Origin: JAWXCH01 sp034440595
GTDB lineage: Bacteria > Planctomycetota > Planctomycetia > Pirellulales > JALHPA01
Assembly (NCBI GenBank): GCA_034440595.1
Contig: JAWXCH010000021.1
Location: 1-11,474 of the forward strand
Direction of reading: 5' to 3'
Length of the DNA stretch: 11,474 nucleotides
Below the pieces are notes generated by a model. That model was not told where the DNA came from and ran no database searches. It saw only the letters and a list, made by a program, of their open reading frames with translations. Shown here one piece after another: positions 1 to 6,554 of the stretch (position 1 is its first letter; every line of letters starts with the position of its first letter). The position numbers and the translations under genes are program-made.

Positions 1-305
1 GGGGACCATTGGCTTATCGCAGCAGTCTGCCTCTGGCGGCCTGGGCCGAGCGACTGCGCCAGCAGGGGATACCTGCCGAGGTCTCGCTGCATGCCGGATC
101 GTATTTGTGCAACGCGGCGCTCTACCTGACACATGCACTGAGCGAGCAGATGGGGCTGCAAACGCAGGCCTGCTTTATGCACTTGCCGCTGGACCCTACA
201 CAGGTCTGTGAAGAACCGCGCGCGATGCCGTGCCTGTCGGCAGAAATGTCTGCGGCAGCGATCCGAATGGTGCTGAGGGAGTTGGTGGGAGGGAGCGTGG
301 TGTGA
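1..305 (+). CDS. pcp: Pyroglutamyl-peptidase I, C-terminal part (5' end outside window)
   Basis: This is the C-terminal end of a peptidase C15 enzyme, a cytosolic cysteine peptidase that removes N-terminal pyroglutamate from peptides. The open frame runs in from the left edge (first full codon at base 3, reading GPLAYRSSLP), which matches the family's GP-x-AY-x-S-x-LP stretch, so the TTG at position 9 is not the start. The segment HAGSYLCNAALY carries the catalytic cysteine in its usual AG-x-x-x-CN context. ACFMHLPLDP, about 30 residues later, carries the catalytic histidine. The remaining tail of about 35 residues is of normal length, so the 3' end looks intact. The glutamate of the triad would lie outside the window. 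Family assignment is from motifs; nothing here shows what it is co-expressed with. Confidence 0.85.
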   Translation, partial: GPLAYRSSLPLAAWAERLRQQGIPAEVSLHAGSYLCNAALYLTHALSEQMGLQTQACFMHLPLDPTQVCEEPRAMPCLSAEMSAAAIRMVLRELVGGSVV

Positions 306-336
306 GGGCCGGGAGTGTTTTCAAAATAATGGCCCT
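305..336 (+). terminator. Inverted repeat after pcp, weak terminator candidate
   Basis: AGGGCC at 305-310 pairs with GGCCCT at 331-336 around a 20-nt, AT-rich loop, starting on the last base of the pcp stop codon. No T-run follows (TAGTTACT), so if it ends transcription it is not a classical intrinsic terminator. Confidence 0.25.
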
Positions 337-362
337 TAGTTACTCGCCGATATCTATTCACG

Positions 363-1505
363 ATGTTAATACGTCCTACGATTGTCGCTTTCGATACAGG
401 AACCTTGAAAAAGGTATCTGACGACTACTGGAGCCAGGATGATTTTCGACGAACAAAGTCCCGCAAGTTTATCGAGCAAACGTGTTTTAACGGCATCCAC
501 ATTGCATTTACGTTTACCCACGTACTCGAACTTTTAGCACATAAGGACAATTCAAAGGTCCGTGACCGAATCAAATTCTTGCGAGGACTTCCCTTAATTG
601 CATGGCTGCGGCCGTACGATCGAAACGGGTCTCCAGGGTCGTTAGCTGATGTTCTGAGGCGCGAACTACATGCAGTAATCCATGAGGCAAAGTCGGATTG
701 GAAAGCGATTGTTGAACAAGTGCGAGCAGATATCTGGGAAACGGGAGTGGGTTCTGAGATATTCATTGATGACGAAGCGCATTGGCAGGTTCTTGGCGCT
801 GTAGCCCAAGACCATAATCTGCGTCGGCAATATATTGCGTCTGTGGTTCGCACGGATCCCGGTGGCATCAGCGATCTTAAAATTGGTGACGCAAAACGGC
901 TTCAGATGCGACCGAAGGAAGAACGCACTGCATTCTTACGGCAGTTTGTGCAGATCATGGTCGCCCAGTTGAAGCAGCATGGCGACCAACGCCTAGACAA
1001 TCCAGATGCCATTGCGGCGGATTTTGCAACTGGCATACAAAAGGAACTTGAAAATTTGGAGTCTACAAATATCGACTCAATCCAGCAAATGTTTGAGTGT
1101 TGGGACTTGCCGCAAGAGTTGGTCACTGACAATATGACCATTGGCGAATTTAGTGAACTTGTGGCCTACAAGCACAGACTGGTGGTCGTAAGTAGGCAAT
1201 TGCATCCACCAGCAAAAGTCTCAATTCGTGAATTTCCTCCCAATACCTTGCCAGCCGAGTTTCTGCAACGCAAGCTTGCGGAAATTCAGCGCAAGGCTGC
1301 CCGCGTTTCCGGAAGCGATCTCGGTGATACCCACATCGCGCCCCTCGTCTTGCATGCAGATGGCGTCGAAGTTGATAAGCGTACGCACGAATACCTTATT
1401 CAGATGAAACGGGCCCACCCCGCACTTGGGAGTTTAATGGGGCGATTTTTTCGATCGACCGACTATGCAACGATTCCGGACGTTTTATCGAAGGATGATC
1501 CTTGA
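363..1505 (+). CDS. PIN-like nuclease candidate, 380 aa, unknown family
   Basis: I do not recognise the family. The N-terminus reads IVAFDTGTL (D11) followed by THVLELL (E56), the usual order of the first two acidic residues of a PIN nuclease. The C-terminus has GSDLGDTHIAPLVLHADGVEVDKR with D319, D322, D333 and D338-K-R, which resembles the PIN third and fourth acidic motifs. About 260 mostly helical, charged residues lie between the two halves, so the catalytic fold would be split by a large insertion. There is no signal peptide or membrane segment. The ATG at 363 gives D11 its normal place close to the N-terminus, but no Shine-Dalgarno is visible. It converges on the restriction-modification gene with a 56-base gap and looks less GC-rich than the housekeeping genes around it, which fits transferred defence DNA. 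RNase or DNase activity is inference from a few residues; it could also be a non-catalytic relative. Confidence 0.6.
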   Translation: MLIRPTIVAFDTGTLKKVSDDYWSQDDFRRTKSRKFIEQTCFNGIHIAFTFTHVLELLAHKDNSKVRDRIKFLRGLPLIAWLRPYDRNGSPGSLADVLRRELHAVIHEAKSDWKAIVEQVRADIWETGVGSEIFIDDEAHWQVLGAVAQDHNLRRQYIASVVRTDPGGISDLKIGDAKRLQMRPKEERTAFLRQFVQIMVAQLKQHGDQRLDNPDAIAADFATGIQKELENLESTNIDSIQQMFECWDLPQELVTDNMTIGEFSELVAYKHRLVVVSRQLHPPAKVSIREFPPNTLPAEFLQRKLAEIQRKAARVSGSDLGDTHIAPLVLHADGVEVDKRTHEYLIQMKRAHPALGSLMGRFFRSTDYATIPDVLSKDDP

Positions 1506-1561
1506 TGCGCCGGGTGCCGTTATCAGCCGCACGTGAGGGTGCCCCGTTTGTCCGATCACAC

Positions 1562-4500
1562 CTACGCTAACTCCCCCTCATACCCCGGCAGCGACTCCAC
1601 AATCTTCACCGTCTCCATACTCACCCGAATCACCTGCCCGACGAGGCGGACGATATACTCCGGGTCATCCTCCCGGTTTGGTTCCGACGTAATCCCGCTC
1701 CGTTTGTCGGTACTGATCTGATACTGATCAATCACCCATTCCAACGCCGAACGATTCCCTAGCCGATAGTTAAACGCCTCAGGCGGAATGCCGGTCAGCG
1801 TCAGCGACGGGTTCACCGTCAGCCGCAGCTTATCTTTCGATAGCCGCATTTTGTCATCCACATGGTAAGACAATGGCATGCCGGGCGATTCGTTGAAGTC
1901 CAGCTCCCACGGGTCGAGTTGCTCGTAATCCAGATGCAACGCCGCCAGCTTCTTCCCTGCTTTGGAAAATGCTTTGAAATCCGGCGCGAACGGTATCCGC
2001 GGCAATTCCCTTTTGAGGTTATCGGCAAACTTCTCCCGATACCCCGGATGATGCAGAACGCCGTAGACATAGTAAAAAATCCCCCACTTGTCGATCTTCT
2101 TGTCTTTGTAGTGTTCCCGAAACTGCTTCAGCGCCCAATCGGTGATATTCTCGCGGCGGTTGGTGCCATCTTCGTCGTAGACGTAAAAGGGAATTACCTG
2201 CGAGCCGCCCTGCGGGAGATAGTCCACAAGATTCGCGGTAACGAGCGAGAAAAATGGCCACTCGCCGCCCATCTTCAACCAAAGGGCCCGATTTTCTCCC
2301 ATCGCGTTACTTGCAGGCCAGAAATGCCTTAACAGTCCGGGACGATCAACCAGCGTTTCGTCGTAATAAAGACTCTTAACCGTGAAAGGCCGGTAAGTGC
2401 AATGGGCGATCATGTCTTCTCCAAACGACGCCTCACGCCCTCGCTTCAGATTGTTCTTTAATCCCTCGCTCCACTTTATCTTTGAATAGTCAACGAAGTC
2501 GTCTACGTTCTGCCCACGTCCGTGCCGGCGATATCGATCAAGTTCTGCGTTATAGAGGTCGCAAAAGATAATCACGCGCGCGCCAAGCTCTTCGCGATCA
2601 AACGAATATACAAAGCTATCACGTCCGCTGTTCAGTCCAGGCGACGCCTGATCAAAGATGGGCTGTGTGTCCTCTGCCCGAAGCGATTTTAGTGTTAGGG
2701 CTGCGAAGCCGTCATAATCGTCTGAGGCATCAAGCTGCCGCCAATTGCCTCCTCCATCCAACCCGAATTCCGTCCATTCCACCTTTGAGGCAAAACCGGC
2801 ATCTCTGAGCCAACCGAGTTTTTCTTCTTTTCGCCATGTTTCCGGCACGCGGTAATACTTCACTGGCTTTGAATCCGATGACCGCTTCCGAACAGCGATA
2901 GTAATTCCGACGCCGACTTGAATTCCAAAGACGTTGTGCGTCGTGCCGCTTAGTTTCGGATTCTGCCTGACATTTCCATGAAGGTCGACGTGATGCACAA
3001 ACGTGAACTCTTTCAACAGGTGCTTGCGCACTCCATCAAAAGTATTTTGGTCGACGAAACTATTGTTCGTGACGAAGCACACAACGCCGTCGCGCCCCTC
3101 AAGTCGATCACAGGCCCAGCGAAAAAAACGCACGTACGGGTCGTACAACTTATTCTTCAAAGTTGCACGTGAATCTCGCGCGAAGGTTTGCCTAATTCGC
3201 TCGTCAACCGCGGGATAGCGACGATTTTTGTTGTTGTCATTCTCATTCGCTTGTCCGACGTTATAGGGCGGATTTCCAATGACTACGGTAATTGGTGATT
3301 TTTTCTGTCTCTCGACTCGCTCGCTATTCTTCGCCGTCATAAACCCCAGCTCACCCTGCCGATTCTCCGCCAAATCCAACGTATCAACAAAGCACAGCCC
3401 CTCAAAGCTTTCGTACTTTCCCGTCTGCTCGTAATACGCATGCTCGATATTCAGCGCCGCAATATAATACGGCAGCAGCATGATCTCATTTGCAAATAGC
3501 CGGTGCTTGTACACACTCTCCAGCTTCGCCTTCGGGATCCGCCGAATCAGGTTGACAATAAAATTCCCCGTCCCGGTGCAAGGGTCGATGATGTACACGT
3601 CATCACTCCAGAGCTTCTTGCCAAACTCCTTTTCCAGCACTTCCGCCACACTGGCACACATAAAATCGACAATCTCTTGCGGGGTGTAAACAATCCCCAT
3701 CGTGTCTGCCAGCTTGACGCTATACCCCTGAAAAAACCGCTCATACACCGTATTGAGAAAGTGCTGCTTGTCCGAAAAATCGGTCATCGTCCGCGCCGCA
3801 TGCTCAATTGCGACGTAGAACCGATCCAATTCCTTCAGATACGTCTTGCGGTCAAAGCTCTGACTGGTCATCGCCAGCATCACCTTTTCCACTTCAGCGG
3901 CAATCACATTCCGGCGCACAAACTCCGGGTTGTCAAAAATCTCCCGAATCAGCCGCTCGGTCAGAATATGCTGAATCAGCATCTCATCGACCGCCGCCTG
4001 CGAAAGGTTCGGATTCAGACTCGACTGGCACAGCTCAAAGAAATCAGCAAACGCTTTCTTGAAATCGCGGTTCGTGCGGTGCGCTTCATCGATCTTCTTG
4101 GCCAGACCTTGGGCCAGATCCGGCACGCGTTCTTTGAACTCATCAACCGCCTGCTCAAACTCCTCAATCTCCGGCTCGACATAGCGGAAGAACTGGATGA
4201 TCAGCTCCGCCAGCTTCACCGGGTCCTTCATCTCGACCGACAAGACCCTCGCACCATGCTGAAACAGCACCGCCGTCTGCGTATCCTCAAAGATGATGTT
4301 ATTCAGCGGATAGCCCGCCTTCCGCTTCTTCTCAATCTCAGCGTCCAGTTTGTCTTGCGTATCTTTGGCTTCCCAGTACCCCCGAACCAAGTTCATCTGG
4401 TCCTTAAACGTCCCGTCCGGGCGGATAGTCTTGCCGTTGACCTTCTTTTCTTGCTCGGCGATCAGTGTCCAGCCGTGCGGCTTGCCGGCATCGGCCATCA

Positions 4501-4636
4501 GACGGTGAAAAGCGTGCCGCGTCCCCATCTCGAACATGACGCGCTGGTGTTCAAATTCGGCCAGGTCGGCGTAATACTTCTCAATCAGCTTAGAGAGCTG
4601 CTTGGATTGCTTTCCCGCCGGAACATTTTTCGCCAT
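1562..4636 (-). CDS. Single-chain restriction-modification enzyme (type IIG / type ISP-like, no helicase)
   Basis: Predicted to methylate adenine in its own recognition sequence with S-adenosylmethionine and to cut unmodified foreign DNA. At the N-terminus RPDG (D74) and GYWEAKD (E89-x-K91) form a PD-(D/E)XK nuclease site. A helical region of about 200 residues follows. The methylase has GIVYTPQEIVDFM (314-326), motif I DPCTGTGNF (351-359) and motif IV NPPY (455-458), typical of N6-adenine methyltransferases. The last 400 residues or so resemble the specificity region of type ISP enzymes such as LlaBIII. Classical type ISP enzymes are about 1600 residues with an SF2 helicase between nuclease and methylase; no helicase motif is seen here, so the domain plan is closer to type IIG. 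The frame is intact over 1024 codons. The start ATG has no clear Shine-Dalgarno. One polypeptide carrying both activities needs no partner gene, and none is adjacent. Recognition sequence cannot be told. Confidence 0.88.
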   Translation of the reverse strand: MAKNVPAGKQSKQLSKLIEKYYADLAEFEHQRVMFEMGTRHAFHRLMADAGKPHGWTLIAEQEKKVNGKTIRPDGTFKDQMNLVRGYWEAKDTQDKLDAEIEKKRKAGYPLNNIIFEDTQTAVLFQHGARVLSVEMKDPVKLAELIIQFFRYVEPEIEEFEQAVDEFKERVPDLAQGLAKKIDEAHRTNRDFKKAFADFFELCQSSLNPNLSQAAVDEMLIQHILTERLIREIFDNPEFVRRNVIAAEVEKVMLAMTSQSFDRKTYLKELDRFYVAIEHAARTMTDFSDKQHFLNTVYERFFQGYSVKLADTMGIVYTPQEIVDFMCASVAEVLEKEFGKKLWSDDVYIIDPCTGTGNFIVNLIRRIPKAKLESVYKHRLFANEIMLLPYYIAALNIEHAYYEQTGKYESFEGLCFVDTLDLAENRQGELGFMTAKNSERVERQKKSPITVVIGNPPYNVGQANENDNNKNRRYPAVDERIRQTFARDSRATLKNKLYDPYVRFFRWACDRLEGRDGVVCFVTNNSFVDQNTFDGVRKHLLKEFTFVHHVDLHGNVRQNPKLSGTTHNVFGIQVGVGITIAVRKRSSDSKPVKYYRVPETWRKEEKLGWLRDAGFASKVEWTEFGLDGGGNWRQLDASDDYDGFAALTLKSLRAEDTQPIFDQASPGLNSGRDSFVYSFDREELGARVIIFCDLYNAELDRYRRHGRGQNVDDFVDYSKIKWSEGLKNNLKRGREASFGEDMIAHCTYRPFTVKSLYYDETLVDRPGLLRHFWPASNAMGENRALWLKMGGEWPFFSLVTANLVDYLPQGGSQVIPFYVYDEDGTNRRENITDWALKQFREHYKDKKIDKWGIFYYVYGVLHHPGYREKFADNLKRELPRIPFAPDFKAFSKAGKKLAALHLDYEQLDPWELDFNESPGMPLSYHVDDKMRLSKDKLRLTVNPSLTLTGIPPEAFNYRLGNRSALEWVIDQYQISTDKRSGITSEPNREDDPEYIVRLVGQVIRVSMETVKIVESLPGYEGELA

Positions 4637-4938
4637 GAATCTTGCCCGCTACTGCGCAAGAGGAATCGAGATTGGAAACGCTGAATTTACCCGATCTCGC
4701 GCCGTTTGTCGCGACGAATGTTAAGATCGCCGCAGCACGCGATTTATAGCTCAAAATCCGAAGGCGCTGGTGCGGCAATAGGCACCGGCGTAGCCATCCA
4801 GCCACCGACCATTGCGGCAATGACACCGAGCGATAGCTGCACGCACAGTGCCCAATGCAATCCACTGCCGGACAGCCCCCCGCCTTCGCGAGGGCAAGCC
4901 AGCAGTGGCACCCAAAACTATTGCAGTTACCAGAAAAC
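4637..4938. other. Spacer between tRNA-Ile and the restriction-modification gene
   Basis: Besides the possible membrane-protein remnant, the only thing seen is a weak promoter-like pair upstream of the restriction gene on the minus strand (GCGACA, 18 bases, TAAATT). It is too degenerate to call. No terminator hairpin with a T-run follows the tRNA. Confidence 0.3.
4744..4936 (-). pseudogene. Possible frameshifted YeaQ/YmgE-like small membrane protein remnant
   Basis: Two overlapping frames on the minus strand each encode half of a plausible two-span membrane protein. Right after the tRNA end one frame reads FLVTAIVLGATAGLPSRRR. Another frame reads LHWALCVQLSLGVIAAMVGG, then WMATPVPIAAPAPSDFEL and a TAA at 4744-4746. 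Removing one base from the run of six G (plus-strand C at 4876-4881) joins them. The pattern (hydrophobic span, charged turn, LG-x-x-x-A-x-VGGW-x-AT) resembles the transglycosylase-associated YeaQ/YmgE family. There is no proper start codon because the tRNA sits where the first residues should be. Alternatively only the downstream frame is used, from a GTG at 4909-4911 (55 residues), or it is chance. A homopolymer sequencing error could also explain the shift. Confidence 0.3.
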
Positions 4939-5267
4939 TAGGGCCGGCAGGATTCGAACCTGCAACCAAGGGATTATGCAGCAACCCCTGCTGTTTCCAG
5001 CAGGACTGGACTCTCTCTTCACCCGGTCTGGGTGGTCGCCGTCGAGTCTCTACACCTTCCTCCCGCTACCCTGTAAGGGCGAGGCTTGGCTCGGGATTGG
5101 CGTGGCGCTTTCGCGCGGTAGCGTTCCCCGAATTTGACGACTGCTCGTGCAAGATTCCTCCTGCACGGACCCTTCGACCGGTCGCGTGGCGATTGGCAGC
5201 AATGCTGCTATCACGGTAGCGACTGGCCGACTTAAGTCCCCTGCTCTAACCGTTGAGCTACGGCCCC
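4939..5267 (-). tRNA. tRNA-Ile(CAU), interrupted by a group I intron
   Basis: Exon 1 is complement(5235..5267), 33 nt, and exon 2 is complement(4939..4978), 40 nt. Joined they give a 73-nt tRNA with acceptor GGGGCCG/CGGCCCT, D-arm stem GCTC/GAGC, anticodon stem GGGGA/TCCCT, a 7-nt loop CTCATAA with anticodon CAU, variable loop TGGTT, and T-arm GCAGG-TTCGAAT-CCTGC. The discriminator is A73 and CCA is not encoded. A short variable loop and the loop CTCATAA match tRNA-Ile2 of Escherichia coli, so this is the isoleucine tRNA whose C34 is converted to lysidine by TilS to read AUA, rather than initiator or elongator tRNA-Met. That identity is by resemblance; the TilS gene is not in the window. Other splice choices give an 8- or 10-nt loop or lack the G that precedes a group I 3' splice site. 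Confidence 0.9.
4979..5234 (-). ncRNA. Group I self-splicing intron (Azoarcus-like, IC3 type), 256 nt
   Basis: The intron starts after U33 and ends with the expected terminal G at 4979. Guide sequence GGUCC (5167-5171) pairs with exon GGACU, giving the conserved U-G pair at the 5' site (P1). P2 is GTGCA/TGCAC. The core block TCGTCAAATTCGGGG (5126-5140) matches the P3-J3/4-P4 stretch of the Azoarcus ribozyme. GGTGTAGAGACTCGACGG supplies J6/7, the P7 5' strand and the P3 3' strand, and AGTCC (5008-5012) closes P7. P8 is CACCC/GGGTG. P9 is CCTGCTG-GAAA-CAGCAGG (4987-5004). All core elements are present, so self-splicing is expected. No open reading frame for a homing endonuclease lies inside. 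About 60 nt between splice site and guide form a P1 extension with its own hairpin GCAGC-ATT-GCTGC, absent from the Azoarcus intron as I remember it. Confidence 0.9.
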
Positions 5268-5277
5268 AATGCGGACA

Positions 5278-5283
5278 ATTGTA
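5278..5283 (-). promoter_or_regulatory. Candidate -10 box of the tRNA-Ile gene
   Basis: TACAAT on the minus strand, 10 bases ahead of the mature tRNA 5' end, matches five of six positions of TATAAT. No convincing -35 box is seen at 16-18 bases, so the call rests on the -10 alone. Confidence 0.4.
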
Positions 5284-5413
5284 CACCAGTCTTAGCGAGT
5301 GGCCTAGCGTACCACCTTCGCCACATTTGCCCAGTTTCTCTTTACCGACCAGCGGCATTTCGCTAAGGTTCGCGCTAAATCTCCCGGAAATCTCTACGCG
5401 AGGACCAGTCGCC

Positions 5414-6196
5414 ATGCGATCGTTGCTAATTAAGGCGGTTTTGATTGTTTGCATGGTTGCCGCTGGAAACTGCTGCCTGCTGGCACAGGATTTCCGCGTG
5501 GAGTCCAAAGTCCTGGTCGGTAAGGAGACCGAGCCGCACTCCACCAACGTGACGTTGTTTCGTGGCCCGCATATTTATGATTTTTTGGACAAGCCTGAGC
5601 AGATCACGTTGTACGACCTGGAGCGTGGGCGCATCGTCGTGGTCGACCCGGTGAACTTGAAGAAGGCGGAAGTTAGCGTTGGCTTGCTGGACTCCTATTG
5701 TCAGACCCTGCTGCTTAAACCAACCGGTAACGATGCATTTTTGAAGTTCCTGCTGCGGCCCGATTTGGCTGTGACCGAGGACCAAAAGTCCGGCGAAACG
5801 ATCTTTGCCGGTCAGTATCTGACCTATCGCGTGCTCGGGGTGAAGCCGGAGCAATCGGGAACTGAAAAACGATACCGAGAATTCGCGGATTTGTCCGCGC
5901 GGCTCAATGCATTGGTCAATCAGCGGTCGCTGCCCCCCTTTGCACGACTGGCGGTGAATTCGTCGTTGGCCGAGGCCGGCAAGATTCCGTCCAAAATTCA
6001 CCTCACCATTCCATCACGTCGATTGATCGGTCGCGCACTGGAACTGCATAGCGAGCATGAGTTTCGTGCTCGAATTCTGGATTCCGAAACCGCCAAAATC
6101 GAAGCAGCGGGCGAGACGATGGCTCGTTGCGAGCTGGTCAAGCTGAGCGATTTTGTCCGAGCCACCAACGCGGAAGCGGATAAAAAGGCTGAATAG
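5414..6196 (+). CDS. Exported protein of unknown function, 260 aa
   Basis: The ATG at 5414 is chosen because it follows GAGGA (5400-5404) at 9 bases and begins a clear signal peptide: MRSLLIK, a hydrophobic core to about residue 19, and a likely signal peptidase I site after LLA (residue 24). Extending the frame upstream would run into the tRNA on the other strand and give no sensible leader. The mature part alternates short beta-like stretches (IYDFLDKPEQITLYD, RGRIVVVDPV, ETIFAGQYLTYRVLG) and a helical stretch at 155-170, and ends in a charged tail. There are no membrane spans after the signal and no catalytic motif. The look is of a beta-rich periplasmic protein, loosely like LolA-fold proteins, but I would not assign a family. 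It stands alone; the REP-like element begins 24 bases after its stop. Confidence 0.75.
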   Translation: MRSLLIKAVLIVCMVAAGNCCLLAQDFRVESKVLVGKETEPHSTNVTLFRGPHIYDFLDKPEQITLYDLERGRIVVVDPVNLKKAEVSVGLLDSYCQTLLLKPTGNDAFLKFLLRPDLAVTEDQKSGETIFAGQYLTYRVLGVKPEQSGTEKRYREFADLSARLNALVNQRSLPPFARLAVNSSLAEAGKIPSKIHLTIPSRRLIGRALELHSEHEFRARILDSETAKIEAAGETMARCELVKLSDFVRATNAEADKKAE

Positions 6197-6220
6197 GCCT
6201 ACTTGGCAACTTACATTTCT

Positions 6221-6297
6221 GTGTGCCACTGGCTCCGCCAGTGCTGAAAAGATATCGTGTTTTCAAGCGATTCGCACTGGCAAAGCCAGTGGCACAC
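6221..6297. repeat. REP-like palindromic element, copy 1
   Basis: Two 23-nt arms (6221-6243 and 6275-6297) face each other and match at 21 of 23 positions. Each arm begins GTGTGC (read inward) and holds its own hairpin, CACTGGC-TCC-GCCAGTG in the left arm and CACTGGC-AAA-GCCAGTG in the right. The 31-nt centre contains a further inverted repeat TGAAAA/TTTTCA (6245-6250, 6260-6265). The arms can thus pair with each other or fold separately. It lies between two genes on the same strand and has no T-run after either arm, so it is not a plain terminator. The same arms recur at 11036-11184. Confidence 0.85.
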
Positions 6298-6554
6298 AAC
6301 TTTATTCCTGGAGTTGACCGGGATTCTGGGCAACTTCTACGAGAATCTTACGCAAAAAACAGGTGGAATTTCACCTCGGCGACGGTTAGCATGAGTGGAC
6401 ACAGTGTACGTCCAGGTATGTTCTTCTAGCACGTACGCCGTGGATCTGAATGTTACGCTTGCCGTTTAGCCTGCCGATCCCGCGTCGCAATACCGTGATG
6501 CGTCGTGCCGGTCCCGCCGATTTGTGCCCATACCTTTTGCTGGAGAGCTGCTCG
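6298..6554. other. Spacer upstream of the DUF6807 gene
   Basis: No gene is supported. TTGACC at 6314-6319 resembles a -35 box, but the best -10 at 18 bases (TACGAG) is poor. A small inverted repeat GGTG-GAATTT-CACC lies at 6362-6375. The open frame continuing into the next gene from 6450 lacks a Shine-Dalgarno and a plausible N-terminus. Confidence 0.3.

Noticed and set aside
9..305. Separate 98-residue gene starting at TTG 9
   Set aside because: The frame is open to the window edge and the upstream codons fit the pyroglutamyl peptidase family, so it is the end of a longer gene.
3503..4684. 393-residue open frame on the plus strand
   Set aside because: It is antisense to the methylase and nuclease parts of the restriction-modification gene, is rich in Arg, Leu and His as shadow frames are, and has no family motif.
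4939..5267. Reading the tRNA as tRNA-Ile(UAU) with splicing after U34
   Set aside because: The 3' exon would be preceded by C instead of the conserved G; splicing after U33 gives a correct loop, a U-G pair at the site and the terminal G.
5147..5413. N-terminal extension of the exported protein from ATG 5147
   Set aside because: It overlaps the tRNA and intron on the other strand; the signal peptide and Shine-Dalgarno start at 5414.
6223..6429. 68-residue open frame across the REP-like element
   Set aside because: It begins inside the repeat, has no ribosome binding site and no domain.
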